The notes beneath the pieces are model-generated. The model saw nothing but the letters and a program-made list of their open reading frames with translations, was not told the origin of the DNA and searched no databases. Shown here piece by piece: positions 52,280 to 61,514 of a stretch of DNA of 64,000 nt. Made by a program: the position numbers and the translations under genes. Every line of letters begins with the position of its first letter. Position 1 is the stretch's first letter. Origin of the DNA: Candidatus Binatia bacterium (GTDB taxonomy: Bacteria > Desulfobacterota > Binatia > HRBIN30); assembly GCA_937925685.1 (NCBI GenBank), contig CALAMI010000011.1, forward strand, positions 186,001-250,000, given 5' to 3'.

Positions 52280-53155
52280 ATGCTGGTGCGGTCGTCGTGG
52301 AAGTTTGGGCTGGCTGTTTTCCTGTTGGGCATCGGGATTGTTGGCTGTGCCTCGCGAAAGCAGGAACCCAGGCAGGTTGTCGTGCCGGTTGTGGACACAC
52401 CGGTACCGACGGTCGCGCTAACCACCCCGACGCCGACGCCACCGCCGACACCTTTGCCCACGCGCCCGGTGGGACGCGAAGACGTGAGAGTGCCAAAGGG
52501 TCAACCCCTGGGCCCGGTGATCACGCACTTTGGCGTAGCCAGGGCGGACGGACGCCCGGTGACCCCGGTGGCGACAGAAAAGGGAATCCCTACGTATTTG
52601 TCTAGTGCTGGCGCGGGGTTCATGTTGGTCGTCGAAGCTAAGCCAGGGCTTGCTGGGCACGAGGTGGGCCGGCGCGTGTTCGCCCACGTGGCCAACGATC
52701 CGACAGTACGTCCGGACCTGGAAATCATCAGCAACCGGCCACTGGGCAATGGCGATCCGCGAGTTTGCGACAGTCGCCGCCCTAACATCGGAGGCATTCC
52801 AGCAGCGCAGAGTTTCGCTGAAACCCAAGCCATTACCGACGCAATCAACGACTTTGCCTGTAGGTTCGAGACTCACAACGACAATGAATCGGCCTGCACG
52901 GTCAACGAACAAGGCGATTTCGCTTTTGTCAGCCCCGAAACCACGCAGCAGTTCTGCATGGCCGTGGCTCGTGCCTGGGAGTTTCCGGTCGGCGAAACGA
53001 TCCTGACGGTGAGAGTGCGTGACGTGAAAGGGAACCCAGGCCCACCGAAGAAATTACGAATCCGCCGGCCGGTTCAGCCGCCGACATCGCGAGCGACAGC
53101 CATGCCATCGCCGACGCCGGTGGGGCCGAAACCACTCCCTACGCGGCCGCAGTGA
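52280..53155 (+). CDS. Predicted lipoprotein with Pro-rich linker
   Basis: A 291-residue exported lipoprotein: signal helix and lipobox ending in GC (IVGCAS), then a Thr/Pro linker (about 38-62) and a globular domain of about 200 residues without a known family (RPNIGGIPAAQSF, CRFETHNDNESACTV). The C terminus is again Pro-rich. It is probably anchored in the inner leaflet of the outer membrane. It is followed 60 bases later by another lipoprotein gene. Confidence 0.7.
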   Translation: MLVRSSWKFGLAVFLLGIGIVGCASRKQEPRQVVVPVVDTPVPTVALTTPTPTPPPTPLPTRPVGREDVRVPKGQPLGPVITHFGVARADGRPVTPVATEKGIPTYLSSAGAGFMLVVEAKPGLAGHEVGRRVFAHVANDPTVRPDLEIISNRPLGNGDPRVCDSRRPNIGGIPAAQSFAETQAITDAINDFACRFETHNDNESACTVNEQGDFAFVSPETTQQFCMAVARAWEFPVGETILTVRVRDVKGNPGPPKKLRIRRPVQPPTSRATAMPSPTPVGPKPLPTRPQ

Positions 53156-53215
53156 ACGGGACTTGTTCGAGTGCCATCGACTTTGGCAAGTGGAAGACCT
53201 CATAGGGAGGAACGT

Positions 53216-53656
53216 ATGAAAGCACTGCTGATTGGTTCGTTGGCGCTAACGGTGATTGCCTGGGGTTGTACGAAGGGCTGCGAGAAAAAACCGGAGGGTG
53301 CCACGGCTCCAGTCTTGGCCCCTGAGGCGGAGCAGAAGGCTCCAGCAGGACCAGAACAAGCCACTACCGAGGAAGAAGACTGCGTCGTGTTGATCGACGC
53401 CGACCCGGACTTTGGTGCACCGCCACTGTCGGTCTCGTTCACCTCGGAAGTGGAGTGCACGGGTGGCGAACCTCAGTACAAGTGGGACTTTGGTGATGGG
53501 AACACATCGACTGAGCCAAATCCCGTGCACACTTACACGAAGGTCGGGGAATATACTGCGACATTGACGGTCACCGCGGGCAAGGTATCCGCCTCGGACG
53601 AGATCGACATTACCGTGGAGGAAGAAGAACCGGCGGAGCCCCAGGGCGCTGACTGA
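53216..53656 (+). CDS. PKD-domain lipoprotein
   Basis: 146 residues with lipobox IAWGC (Cys18), an acidic/Ala-Pro stretch, then one PKD domain ([20 protein letters not shown] with the WDFGDG hallmark) and an acidic tail. PKD domains mediate protein or carbohydrate contacts on the cell surface. The ATG at 53216 has GGGAGG upstream. It is probably cotranscribed with the preceding lipoprotein. Confidence 0.85.
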   Translation: MKALLIGSLALTVIAWGCTKGCEKKPEGATAPVLAPEAEQKAPAGPEQATTEEEDCVVLIDADPDFGAPPLSVSFTSEVECTGGEPQYKWDFGDGNTSTEPNPVHTYTKVGEYTATLTVTAGKVSASDEIDITVEEEEPAEPQGAD

Positions 53657-53832
53657 AGGTCAAGAGGGCAGCGCACGGCGGAGTCGATGGCAGTGGCAAG
53701 GGCTCGTTGGTGGAGATTAATTCCGCTGCCATTTTGCCGTCCGGCGAAGTTGTGAAACAAGCTCACCTGCGGATTGGCTGGGGAGCGGAGCCTTAGGTGG
53801 TCTCCGGGAACGCGTTCTGGTTCGAAGCATTC

Positions 53833-54129
53833 ATGTCGCTCACGGGGAAACGTCGGCGCACCGTTCGCACGGTGGCGGGTGTACTCGTAGCGGTGGGGTT
53901 CGTTGGCTTGGTGGTTTACCGCAGCCTCCATACAGGAGGATATCGGTGCGAGGTCTGCGTCACCTTCAACGGCCGTCAGGCGTGCCGCGTGGTGGAAGGG
54001 GGTACGGAGGCGGAAGCAAGGGCAGGTGCAGTCAACAATGCCTGTGCGGTTCTTGCCGCTGGAGTCACAGAAACCCTGGCGTGCGAGCGCACCGTGCCAG
54101 ACTACCTCAAATGCCAGCCGACGGAATGA
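53833..54129 (+). CDS. Single-helix membrane protein, unknown
   Basis: 98 residues from the ATG at 53833. One hydrophobic helix (about 15-32) follows a basic start; the outside part has four Cys (YRCEVCVTF, QACR and further Cys at NAC and LACE) that could pair as disulfides. I recognise no family. The ribosome site is weak; a GTG at 53797 is an alternative start. A strong terminator lies about 250 bases downstream. Confidence 0.5.
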   Translation: MSLTGKRRRTVRTVAGVLVAVGFVGLVVYRSLHTGGYRCEVCVTFNGRQACRVVEGGTEAEARAGAVNNACAVLAAGVTETLACERTVPDYLKCQPTE

Positions 54130-54376
54130 CAAGGTTCGCGGCTGTCGACGAAGCCAGCCACGACGACGCAGGCTTTTGCTTGGGTTGACGTATCCGCCCC
54201 ACGCGGGCAACGCCTGAACGATCTCGACGACGAACCGGTACTTGTGCCGAAAAGCACGCAAGCTCGTGCGAGCTCCTGTCGCCCGTACCCGTGAACTGGC
54301 GGGCTGTCAGGTTGGCAGAGCGGGCACGCCCCTTTGATTGGCTGCTCGGATACCGGTGAATAGAGTAACTCACCCG

Positions 54377-54416
54377 AAAAAAGAAGGGCTCGCCTTTGGC
54401 GAGCCCTTCTTTTTTT
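54377..54416. terminator. Strong bidirectional intrinsic terminator
   Basis: GAAGGGCTCGCC, a TTT loop and GGCGAGCCCTTC form a perfect 12-base-pair stem, extended on both sides by an A-run and a T-run. It sits between convergent genes and can terminate either transcript. Confidence 0.93.
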
Positions 54417-54433
54417 GCGGCGCCAACAACCAG

Positions 54434-54772
54434 TTAAGCTCCGGGGCGTTTGAATAGGCTTTGCATCTTCATTGCCAAGCCCATATCCCCGGCAATTTTG
54501 AGCTTGCCACTCATAAAAGCCATTTGGCCGTTCAGTTTCCCGGTGATCATGTCGACGTAGTCTTGGGCGGCCATCGTCATGGTCATGTTGGGCGACTGAT
54601 GGGAGCCCTCGCTCACCGTGCAGGTGCCGTCCTTGATGGTGACATAATAGTTGCCTCCACCATCGCCGGTCAGGTTGAATTGAATGACCGCGTTCATCCC
54701 TTTTGCGGCGTCGGCATTGAGGTTGGCCGGCATTGCATTGAAGATTTCCTTCACCTGATCTGCAACTGACAT
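54434..54772 (-). CDS. SCP2 sterol-transfer-domain protein
   Basis: A 112-residue stand-alone SCP2 domain. It has MNAVIQFNLTGDGGGNYYVTI, a DYVDMITGKLNGQMAFMSGKLKIAGDMG segment and a Met-rich C-terminal helix, all typical. Such proteins bind lipids or acyl-CoAs in the cytoplasm. AAGGAGG and GAGGG precede the ATG at 54772. It ends next to the bidirectional terminator and is likely monocistronic. It may relate to the CoA metabolism in this genome. Confidence 0.9.
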   Translation of the reverse strand: MSVADQVKEIFNAMPANLNADAAKGMNAVIQFNLTGDGGGNYYVTIKDGTCTVSEGSHQSPNMTMTMAAQDYVDMITGKLNGQMAFMSGKLKIAGDMGLAMKMQSLFKRPGA

Positions 54773-54997
54773 GGTTCCCTCCTCCTTTTTGCTTCTGGGC
54801 TCTCCTACAAATCCACGTTGTTTCCGTTACTTGTGCGTTCCTTCCAAACGCAAGCCGCTTTTATGCGAGGCGCAAAGTTTTGTCAACACGGGTGGGGTAA
54901 GGGAACAGGGGTGGCACGTGCCGACTTCAGCGGAAGTCTAAAGTTTAACGCCTGCGTGCGCGCGAAACAGCAGTGCTCGGCTCGTCGGCGGTGGATC

Positions 54998-56035
54998 TTA
55001 CGCAGAAGATAAAGGCAGTGCCCAGGGTGGGGTGGCCTCGAGCAAGAGCGAGGGCAAGTTGAGCGTTCCGCCAATATTGGAGTACGGGTAGTGACGCGAG
55101 TTGACGTGTGCATGGAGCGGTACGCCGGGACCATCGTGTACCTCGTAGTCGAGGGGCAAGGGGCCGAGAATTTGCAACACGCGATGGAGCGCACGGGCGA
55201 ATTGCCGCCAGATGTCCTCTGGAACCCGCGCGAGGGGTTCCCAGTAGCGCAAGCAGACAACGTCGTAGCTGCGGGGGAAGGTTCCAAACGGGCAAAAGTA
55301 GGTGGCGCAAACGGAGTTCTCCTCGATGAGGAAACCGAACTCCCGGGCAAACTGGACCATCTCTTCCCAGACTTTGGGTTCCCGAGCCGTCACCGCTTCC
55401 TCCCGCTCGACCGCAGGGAAGTTGCGGTCGCTGCCGATGACCTGGTTGTGCACGTGAGGCTGCGAGGCTCCCGATTCGCGCCCTTGGTTTTTTCGAATCA
55501 AGACCTTGTGCACGCAGGGATTACGCAGGGCCAGCTCGGCTACCCTCCGGTTGACCACCAGCAAAGCCTCGAACTGTTCTGGCGGCAGGAGCGCGGAGTA
55601 CAACAGATCCTCGTGGCCTTGGGCGCCCTCGGCGAAATGCCGGGGGTCTTCGACCACCACATAAGATTCGTTTTGCCCTCCTGTACAGCACTCGGGAATC
55701 CGAGGGACGAGATTGCGAACGGCGCGAATGAGCCAGGGGTAGCTCGACCGTACGCCAAAGACGTCCTCGCTGGTGACCCGGTAAACTTCGTCGGCAGAGC
55801 GCTCTTCGTTCCCCGGGCAAAAGGGGCAAGCGCGCAACGACTGCTCGAGCTCTGCCCGCAATGCCGCTTGATAGCGTTCGCGATCGACATGAGCTTCGGC
55901 CAGCAGCCGTTGCTGTGCCTGCTGAAGAAAACCGCTTTTTTTGCGGTGCACGTGCGTGAAGTAGGTCACGTCTCCGGTGAACGGATTGCGTACCCACACA
56001 AGTCTGCCGTCGTCACAACGAAATTCGATTGCCAT
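54998..56035 (-). CDS. HIT-superfamily GalT-like nucleotidyltransferase
   Basis: A 345-residue protein of the galactose-1-phosphate uridylyltransferase group. It has a zinc CxxC (CPFCPGNE) near residue 70, the active-site triad HVHNQ (QPHVHNQVIG, His-x-His-x-Gln), and a second His region with HAHVNSRHYP. It transfers nucleotidyl or phosphate groups between sugar phosphates; the substrate is uncertain. The ATG at 56035 gives an MAIEF start. Confidence 0.85.
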   Translation of the reverse strand: MAIEFRCDDGRLVWVRNPFTGDVTYFTHVHRKKSGFLQQAQQRLLAEAHVDRERYQAALRAELEQSLRACPFCPGNEERSADEVYRVTSEDVFGVRSSYPWLIRAVRNLVPRIPECCTGGQNESYVVVEDPRHFAEGAQGHEDLLYSALLPPEQFEALLVVNRRVAELALRNPCVHKVLIRKNQGRESGASQPHVHNQVIGSDRNFPAVEREEAVTAREPKVWEEMVQFAREFGFLIEENSVCATYFCPFGTFPRSYDVVCLRYWEPLARVPEDIWRQFARALHRVLQILGPLPLDYEVHDGPGVPLHAHVNSRHYPYSNIGGTLNLPSLLLEATPPWALPLSSA

Positions 56036-56120
56036 GTTCACGATGGTCCACGCCGCGAGGCGCGTGGCTGCTACACGCGCCTGACGAGCGGGCAAGCGAT
56101 TGCGCTTTCAGGCGTTGGAC

Positions 56121-56642
56121 TTACTCCCAACTCACGGAGATTTCGATCGGTGGCTCGCCAAACAGGCAGGGATCCGCAATCTCGGCCTCGAACGTGGTCT
56201 TTCCGTTGGCCGAAAGCGCATCGTCCACCGGAGCGATTTGCCGCTCGAGGCACGGATTCCCTTGGCCCACGTCTTTCGCTTTGACCGTCACAGCAACGCC
56301 GTGGGCATCGCCACCGCCGGTGTTGTGAAGCTCGCCACGTATCCGCACCGCATTCGGGCCGACACGCTCGACCTCTTGTTTGGCCAGCACAACCTGCGGA
56401 GATGAGGCTTCTCCCCTCGAGTTCGCTGCCTCAGCGGGCTGCTGGGCAGGCTCTTGAGTGCTGGGCCGCGGGGCGAAAACGCGCTGTTCCGCTTTTGCTC
56501 GCTCAGGGGGAGGTTGGTCCGAGAGATGCACCGTTCCGTGCTCGTCGGTCCACTTGTAATAAGTTTGCGCCAAAGCCGCCCCGACGAGGACGAAGATCAG
56601 GGAGGTGCCGCCGCAAAAGCTGACCCGAGTTTGCCGTGCCAT
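56121..56642 (-). CDS. DUF4124-domain exported protein
   Basis: 173 residues: a signal peptide (hydrophobic about 8-24), then a DUF4124 unit (YYKWTDEHGTVHLSDQPP), a Pro/Ala/Gln-rich linker and a C-terminal FxLYD-type beta domain (VRIRGELHNTGGGDAHGVAV). Such proteins are periplasmic with unknown function. It is transcribed away from the methyltransferase gene. Confidence 0.82.
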   Translation of the reverse strand: MARQTRVSFCGGTSLIFVLVGAALAQTYYKWTDEHGTVHLSDQPPPERAKAEQRVFAPRPSTQEPAQQPAEAANSRGEASSPQVVLAKQEVERVGPNAVRIRGELHNTGGGDAHGVAVTVKAKDVGQGNPCLERQIAPVDDALSANGKTTFEAEIADPCLFGEPPIEISVSWE

Positions 56643-56809
56643 TGAACGAAAGTTTATGAATCAACCGAACGACAAGTCAACGTGGTTTTCCGAAACAGGA
56701 ACACTTGCCTTAGGGGACCAAGTCGAGCCTTGAGGCCTGCTTTCTCGCTGTCAGCTCCGAGCCGATGGAGCGTTGAAATCCGCTCGATGTGAGGGTAGCG
56801 TTCCTGCGC

Positions 56810-57556
56810 ATGAGTTCTTCTGTCGGCAAGGTCCGCTTGTATTTGCTGGGCCGCTTAGCCGCAGTGCCTTCCTCGCATCCTCTGAAAAGGATGGCGCGGG
56901 CGTTGCGTTTGAGTCGCTGGGTGCCCTGGATTTCCAACAAGTATTACTCGGAGCTCGGCTGGCAGAATCGTTGGGCTCCCGTATTTCAGGCGAACATCGA
57001 TAAAGTGCGGCAGTACTGGCATGAGTATCGGTACTTCGATGACATTTGGCGCATCGTCCAGCCCAGCGAGGAAACGCGAATTCTCGATGTGGGGTGTGGC
57101 ATCAGCACGGTCTTGCATTTCCTGCCCGGAAAGCGCTTTGGCATCGATCCCCTCGCGGAAGAGTACAAGAGGATTTATCGGTATCCGATGGGGATGGATA
57201 TCCGCCGGGGCTTTGGCGAAGCCATTCCCTTCCCCAATGGATCGTTCGATGTGGTGTTTTGCTCGAACGTTCTGGACCATACCACGGACCCCGTGCGTGT
57301 TGTGGAAGAAATCCACCGCGTGTTGCGCCCCGCAGGATACCTCGTCCTTGCCGTAGAAATTTTTCCGTCAGTGCGAGAGCGCGATCTTTCCCACCCGCAT
57401 GCCTTCACGCGCGAGCAAGTGAAGGCACTCCTGGGCGAGCGCTTCGAGACCGTGTTCGCCAGGGAATCGCCCTGGATCATGCTGCTGCATTATGTTGACG
57501 GGTCGATGAAGCGCGAGGGAGACCAGCTAGTACTGGTGGGCCGGAAAAAAAGCTAA
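56810..57556 (+). CDS. Class I SAM-dependent methyltransferase
   Basis: About 248 residues. The SAM site is ILDVGCGISTVLH (motif I), a YPMGMDIRRG segment, and FDVVFCSNVLDHTTDP (motif IV/post). A Methyltransf_11-type C-terminal half is visible. The substrate is unknown. An upstream GTG at 56789 would add seven residues. It is followed after 4 bases by the hydroxyacid dehydrogenase, so the two are probably one operon. Confidence 0.88.
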   Translation: MSSSVGKVRLYLLGRLAAVPSSHPLKRMARALRLSRWVPWISNKYYSELGWQNRWAPVFQANIDKVRQYWHEYRYFDDIWRIVQPSEETRILDVGCGISTVLHFLPGKRFGIDPLAEEYKRIYRYPMGMDIRRGFGEAIPFPNGSFDVVFCSNVLDHTTDPVRVVEEIHRVLRPAGYLVLAVEIFPSVRERDLSHPHAFTREQVKALLGERFETVFARESPWIMLLHYVDGSMKREGDQLVLVGRKKS

Positions 57557-57560
57557 CAGC

Positions 57561-58619
57561 ATGGTCAACGTCCTGGCGCTCAATTGCAACGAGCACGAGG
57601 GTTTGTTGAACGCGCTCGTAGCCCACTTGCCCGTGCGCGTGTCGTTTGCCCGTTTCGACTTACCTTGGGAGGAGATCGCTGCGCGACGCCGCGGGGTAAC
57701 CACGGGGTGCGTGACGCCGGTTTCTGCCGAACTCGCGCGAGCTCTCTCCGAGGCGGAAGTGATTTTTGGGTTCAGCTTGCCGGCGGAGACAAGCGTGTTG
57801 GCACCGTACTTGCGGTGGGTGGAGACCCCGGCAACGGGGTTCGACCAACTGCGCTTTACCGGGGTTCTCGAAAATCCTGCGATCGCCGTCACCACAGTCG
57901 GGGGACTGTTCGCGCCGGAGGTTGCGGAGCACGTATTTGCGCTGCTTTTGGCACTGAGCCGTCGCATTCCCTTCTTTGCCGAGGCGCAACGGAATTGCCA
58001 GTGGCTACCTGGCCCGGTGATGGAGCTACGCGGTCGCACGTTGGCGATCATTGGCTTGGGAAACATCGGCACAGCGGTCGCGCGCTTGGCACGAGCCTTT
58101 GGCATGGTTGTCACTGCCACGCGCCCGCGCCGGCGGGTGCTGCCGGCGGGATTGGTGGACAAGCTTTACGATCGCCACGACCTCGGGGAAATGCTGTCGG
58201 CGGCGGATGCGGTGGTGGTCAGTGTCAGCGGTGACGAGGCCAACCGCGGCTTGCTCGGTGCCCGCGAGTTCGAGCGCATGAAACCCTCGGCGTTTCTCGT
58301 CAATGTGTCTCGCGGGTTCGTGCTCGACGAAGAGGCGCTGGTTGCCGCGTTGCGGGAGGGTCAAATTGCAGGAGCTGGTCTCGACGTGTTCGTGGAGGAG
58401 CCTTTACCCGTGACCAGTCCGCTTTGGTCGTTGCCCAATGCCATCCTGACGCCGCACGTGGCCATCACGCTGGCATCGCGCTTGCCGCGATGCATGGAAC
58501 ATTTCGCCACGAACCTTGCACGCTATTGCCGTGGGGAGCCACTGCAAGACCTGGTGGAGCAGATGCCTCGGGATCGGAGCCTCAGCGAAGCGCCTCACGG
58601 AGGTCGGGCAACCGAGTGA
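57561..58619 (+). CDS. D-2-hydroxyacid dehydrogenase
   Basis: A 352-residue NAD-dependent dehydrogenase of the D-isomer-specific family. It has the Rossmann motif IGLGNIGTAVARLARAFGM, the substrate Arg near NRGLLG, and ILTPHVA with the catalytic His. The N-terminal part is divergent. It reduces or oxidises a 2-keto/2-hydroxy acid; given the neighbouring trio, 2-keto acids such as sulfopyruvate are possible but unproven. Its 3' end overlaps the convergent HAD gene by 38 bases. Confidence 0.9.
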   Translation: MVNVLALNCNEHEGLLNALVAHLPVRVSFARFDLPWEEIAARRRGVTTGCVTPVSAELARALSEAEVIFGFSLPAETSVLAPYLRWVETPATGFDQLRFTGVLENPAIAVTTVGGLFAPEVAEHVFALLLALSRRIPFFAEAQRNCQWLPGPVMELRGRTLAIIGLGNIGTAVARLARAFGMVVTATRPRRRVLPAGLVDKLYDRHDLGEMLSAADAVVVSVSGDEANRGLLGAREFERMKPSAFLVNVSRGFVLDEEALVAALREGQIAGAGLDVFVEEPLPVTSPLWSLPNAILTPHVAITLASRLPRCMEHFATNLARYCRGEPLQDLVEQMPRDRSLSEAPHGGRATE

Positions 58620-59340
58620 GGCAAAAGCTCGCGACCGCGCGTTGCTCTGCAGGGGCTTGCTGCGGCACCAGCCAAGCTGTTTCCATGCCGATGCGGTGGG
58701 GACCGTGAACATCCTCCTCGAAGCTATCGCCGACGAACAGAGCCTCTTCCGCAGCGACACCGATGGCCCCGAGAGCGCAACGGAAAATGGCCGGGTGCGG
58801 TTTGCGCCACCCGACGTCGGCCGAGACGACGACGACGTCGAGTTCGCGGTGGAGGTGAGCTCGTTCGAGAACGGCATGGACACTAGCGGCATCGTCGAAG
58901 TTGGAAACGACGCCGACGCGCATCCCAAGCGCATGGCAGTACTGAATGAGTTGCTTTGCCTCGGTGTCGACACTGCAGTGCTCGCAGAGGGCGGCGCGGT
59001 GGGTTTGCACGATCCGATCGAGCGCGGAGCGGATTGTTTCTTCGGGCCAAGCGAGACGGCGAAAGGTCAACTCGTATCGATAGGCGAGGGGAATCTCGCG
59101 ATGGAATTGGCGGCGGATGAGAGCTAGTTCGCGAGTGACGGCTTCGAAGGTGTCCAGCAAATGATCCGTTGCGGCCTGCGGATGCTCAACTGCGAATCTG
59201 GCAAACACTTCGCGCATGGCCGGACGCCAACTAGGCGCGTCGACGCGCATCATGGGTGCCCGTTCCCCCACAGTGACGAGGGTACGGAAGGCATCGAACA
59301 AGACCGCTCGATAGCGGGGATGGGACGAGCAGCGGTTCAC
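58582..59340 (-). CDS. HAD-family hydrolase
   Basis: About 252 residues from a GTG at 59340 that overlaps the ATP-grasp stop by 4 bases. Motif I is VLFDAFRTLV (DxFxT), motif II VVSNFDD, motif III is the Lys in VGWRKPHP, and motif IV VGDSFEEDV. The cap is of the C1 type between motifs I and II. It probably removes phosphate from a small metabolite. It is the third gene of the ComA-like/ATP-grasp/HAD unit. Confidence 0.88.
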   Translation of the reverse strand: MNRCSSHPRYRAVLFDAFRTLVTVGERAPMMRVDAPSWRPAMREVFARFAVEHPQAATDHLLDTFEAVTRELALIRRQFHREIPLAYRYELTFRRLAWPEETIRSALDRIVQTHRAALCEHCSVDTEAKQLIQYCHALGMRVGVVSNFDDAASVHAVLERAHLHRELDVVVVSADVGWRKPHPAIFRCALGAIGVAAEEALFVGDSFEEDVHGPHRIGMETAWLVPQQAPAEQRAVASFCLTRLPDLREALR

Positions 59341-60608
59341 TTGCACTTTGCTCTTTGGCCCTCTGCGGTTTGGAGTTCGTCTGTTTGGGGTGTCAGCAAT
59401 GAGCGCAGCCGCTTGCGCCATACCTTGGCGGTAGCGAGCAGGCGATGCGCGCTCCAAAGCTTCCACTCTCCTGGATACCACATAGCCTCGATGACCCGCT
59501 TCGATTGGCGCAAGGAACGCAGGAGTTCTTGCTCTTGGGGATTGCGGTTCAGTGCCACGTGGTAATCGAACACGAAAAAGCAGTCGTTCCGTTGCGAGGA
59601 AGCGAGCAGTTCTGGCAACGCCTCTGGCCAGGCGAAATCCGCATACTGGATAAGAGGTAGGTTGATACCCGAAGCCGTGGCCAATTTGATCCATGACCAG
59701 GTTCGACCGTTGATTTCGATGAGTTTGTAGGTACGGTCGCGCGAATCGAACTTGAACTCCACTTGGGTGATCCCGTGAATGCCCGCCGTCTCGAGTAACC
59801 TGCGGGCGTATGCGATCACCTCTTCGGGTAAGTTCGTGCTCTCCGCGATGCTGGCGCTGCCGTGGGTGAAGGGCCACTGAGTGAGCTTGCGTCCAGTGTA
59901 GCTGGCCAGCACCTTGCCCTCGCGGTTACTGTAGGAGCCTACGGTGACCAGTGTGGACGAGTCGCCGGGAATATTCTCGGCCAGTTGAAACAACCTGCCC
60001 GAATGGTGCCGGGCGATATCCCCGAGGCTACGCTTTAAGGCGTCGAGGTCCTTGACCACTCGTAACCGAAAGGCGGGAGCACCTTCCTGGACCACGCGAG
60101 CGACTGGCTTGAGAATGAGCGGAAAGCGCAGGCCGTTTAAGTCAGGCACCTCGCCGCCGCGGAAATGCACGTGAGATGGCGTCGGTACTCCGAGCTGCTT
60201 TGCCAGAGCGTACTGCCAACTCTTTTGAAACAGAGACCGGCCGAGGCGTGGGTTGGTGGGCACGAAATAGTATTGCGTGAGCGCTTCGTAGTGCTCGATC
60301 AACTGTTCGAGTTGTTCGTCCGTGCTGGGAAAAAGTACGCCTCGGTCGGGGAGTCGAGGGCCGAGAGCCAGTAAAACGTCGGCTAAGGCGCCCTGACCAT
60401 GCCGGGGGAGAAAGACGGTGTCTTGCACGAAGCGGGAGAAGCGCCCGAGCCGCGGGGGCCAGCGCCGCTCCACACAGACGATCGGCACTCCGGCTGGCCC
60501 GAGCGAGTGAATGAGCCCGATGCCGCCGGTTTCCGGATCCAGAATAACGGCTGGCTTCTGGTTCCTCTGGGGCAAGTGCGGGGTGGAGTTAAACCATCGT
60601 GTCTGCAC
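59337..60608 (-). CDS. ATP-grasp ligase, unknown substrate
   Basis: A 423-residue ATP-grasp protein. It starts with a carbohydrate/ribonucleotide-like Rossmann half (AVILDPETGGIGLIHSLG), then the ATP-grasp core (FPLILKPVAR, QVEFKFDSRDRTYKLIEINGR, the last with the metal Glu/Asn). Its family joins a carboxylate to an amine or similar nucleophile. The start overlaps the ComA-like gene by about 20 bases. Together they suggest a phosphorylated or sulfonated acid is ligated and then dephosphorylated. Confidence 0.85.
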   Translation of the reverse strand: MQTRWFNSTPHLPQRNQKPAVILDPETGGIGLIHSLGPAGVPIVCVERRWPPRLGRFSRFVQDTVFLPRHGQGALADVLLALGPRLPDRGVLFPSTDEQLEQLIEHYEALTQYYFVPTNPRLGRSLFQKSWQYALAKQLGVPTPSHVHFRGGEVPDLNGLRFPLILKPVARVVQEGAPAFRLRVVKDLDALKRSLGDIARHHSGRLFQLAENIPGDSSTLVTVGSYSNREGKVLASYTGRKLTQWPFTHGSASIAESTNLPEEVIAYARRLLETAGIHGITQVEFKFDSRDRTYKLIEINGRTWSWIKLATASGINLPLIQYADFAWPEALPELLASSQRNDCFFVFDYHVALNRNPQEQELLRSLRQSKRVIEAMWYPGEWKLWSAHRLLATAKVWRKRLRSLLTPQTDELQTAEGQRAKCK

Positions 60609-61341
60609 GCAAGCCCTGACGAATAGTTTCCAACGAGATGACCTCGCTCGGCGGGATGTTACCGAGGTTCACGTTCCGTCCGAAGCGCTTGACGAACCAA
60701 ACTTGTTGCGACTTTTGCGGGGCTTCGAAAATCACGCGCTGGATGTCAACGTTGGCTTCGATTTCTTCGACGAGCCCCATGCGGATCTCGCCGGAGTCCC
60801 GGTACAGCCCTACCGTGCCGCTTTCCCGTCCTTCGGTGACCACTTTCCAAGCTCCGGCCTCCAATTCAGCTTTGATTTGGTTCACCCAGCGGTATGGTGC
60901 GACGATCACCTCGCGGTCCTTGCTGCCGACTTCGGAGAGGACGCGGAAATCGCGAGCCAAGGTTTCGATCCAGTGCAACTTTTGGCTCATGGGGAGGGAG
61001 ATGACGCCGTCAGAAACTTCCACCAAAGATATCCCGCTCGCTTTGAGGAAACCAATGTAGTCGTCCACGCGGTTACGGATGACGGCCAACTCGAACAAAC
61101 TGCCGCCGCAACAAACCGGGATGCCGTAGGAGTGGTAGGCCTCGAGCTTTTTGTCGAGATTGCCCACGACTACAGCCGTGGCCCAACCGAGTTTCACGAT
61201 GTCGATAAATTCGGCGGCCACCTCCATTAAACTGTGGATTTCGGCAACGGACAACCCCTTGTCGAGGACGTGCGTCAATCCCTGTTCTCGTGGCTTTGCG
61301 GTCCGAGCACTGTCGCTGAAGAGTTGTTTGAGCGTCCTCAT
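60589..61341 (-). CDS. comA: Phosphosulfolactate synthase (ComA-like)
   Basis: A 250-residue TIM-barrel protein of the ComA/PSL-synthase family, which adds sulfite to phosphoenolpyruvate. Features: GLTHVLDKGLS, DIVKLGWATAVV, GIPVCCGGSLFELAV, LVEVSDGVISLP, REVIVAPYRWVNQIK and NVNLGNIPPSEVISLE. The ATG at 61341 is preferred; an ATG at 61374 would add 11 residues. In methanogens ComA leads to coenzyme M, in Bacillus spores to sulfolactate. No comB, comC, comD or comE is next to it; the neighbours are an ATP-grasp and a HAD gene. Confidence 0.85.
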   Translation of the reverse strand: MRTLKQLFSDSARTAKPREQGLTHVLDKGLSVAEIHSLMEVAAEFIDIVKLGWATAVVVGNLDKKLEAYHSYGIPVCCGGSLFELAVIRNRVDDYIGFLKASGISLVEVSDGVISLPMSQKLHWIETLARDFRVLSEVGSKDREVIVAPYRWVNQIKAELEAGAWKVVTEGRESGTVGLYRDSGEIRMGLVEEIEANVDIQRVIFEAPQKSQQVWFVKRFGRNVNLGNIPPSEVISLETIRQGLRADTMV

Positions 61342-61474
61342 TGGGAAAAGGATCCTCCACTCTGCGGTGAACAAGGGCCAAAAGTCGGTTGAACCTCGAC
61401 GCCTTACTTCCTACCTGGTCTTGTCGTCCTTTTCACCCTACGGCGAAAGAAAATCAACTATGCCTACAGGTCTT

Positions 61475-61493
61475 GCACTGGGGGGGCGAGTGC
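61475..61493. promoter_or_regulatory. Candidate operator between divergent genes
   Basis: The inverted repeat GCACT-N9-AGTGC lies between the comA-like gene and the divergent gene at 61515, next to a TTGCAC/TAGTTT pair with a 16-base spacer. It is a weak promoter/operator candidate only. Confidence 0.25.
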
Positions 61494-61514
61494 TTAGTTT
61501 ACGGACTCGCAATC

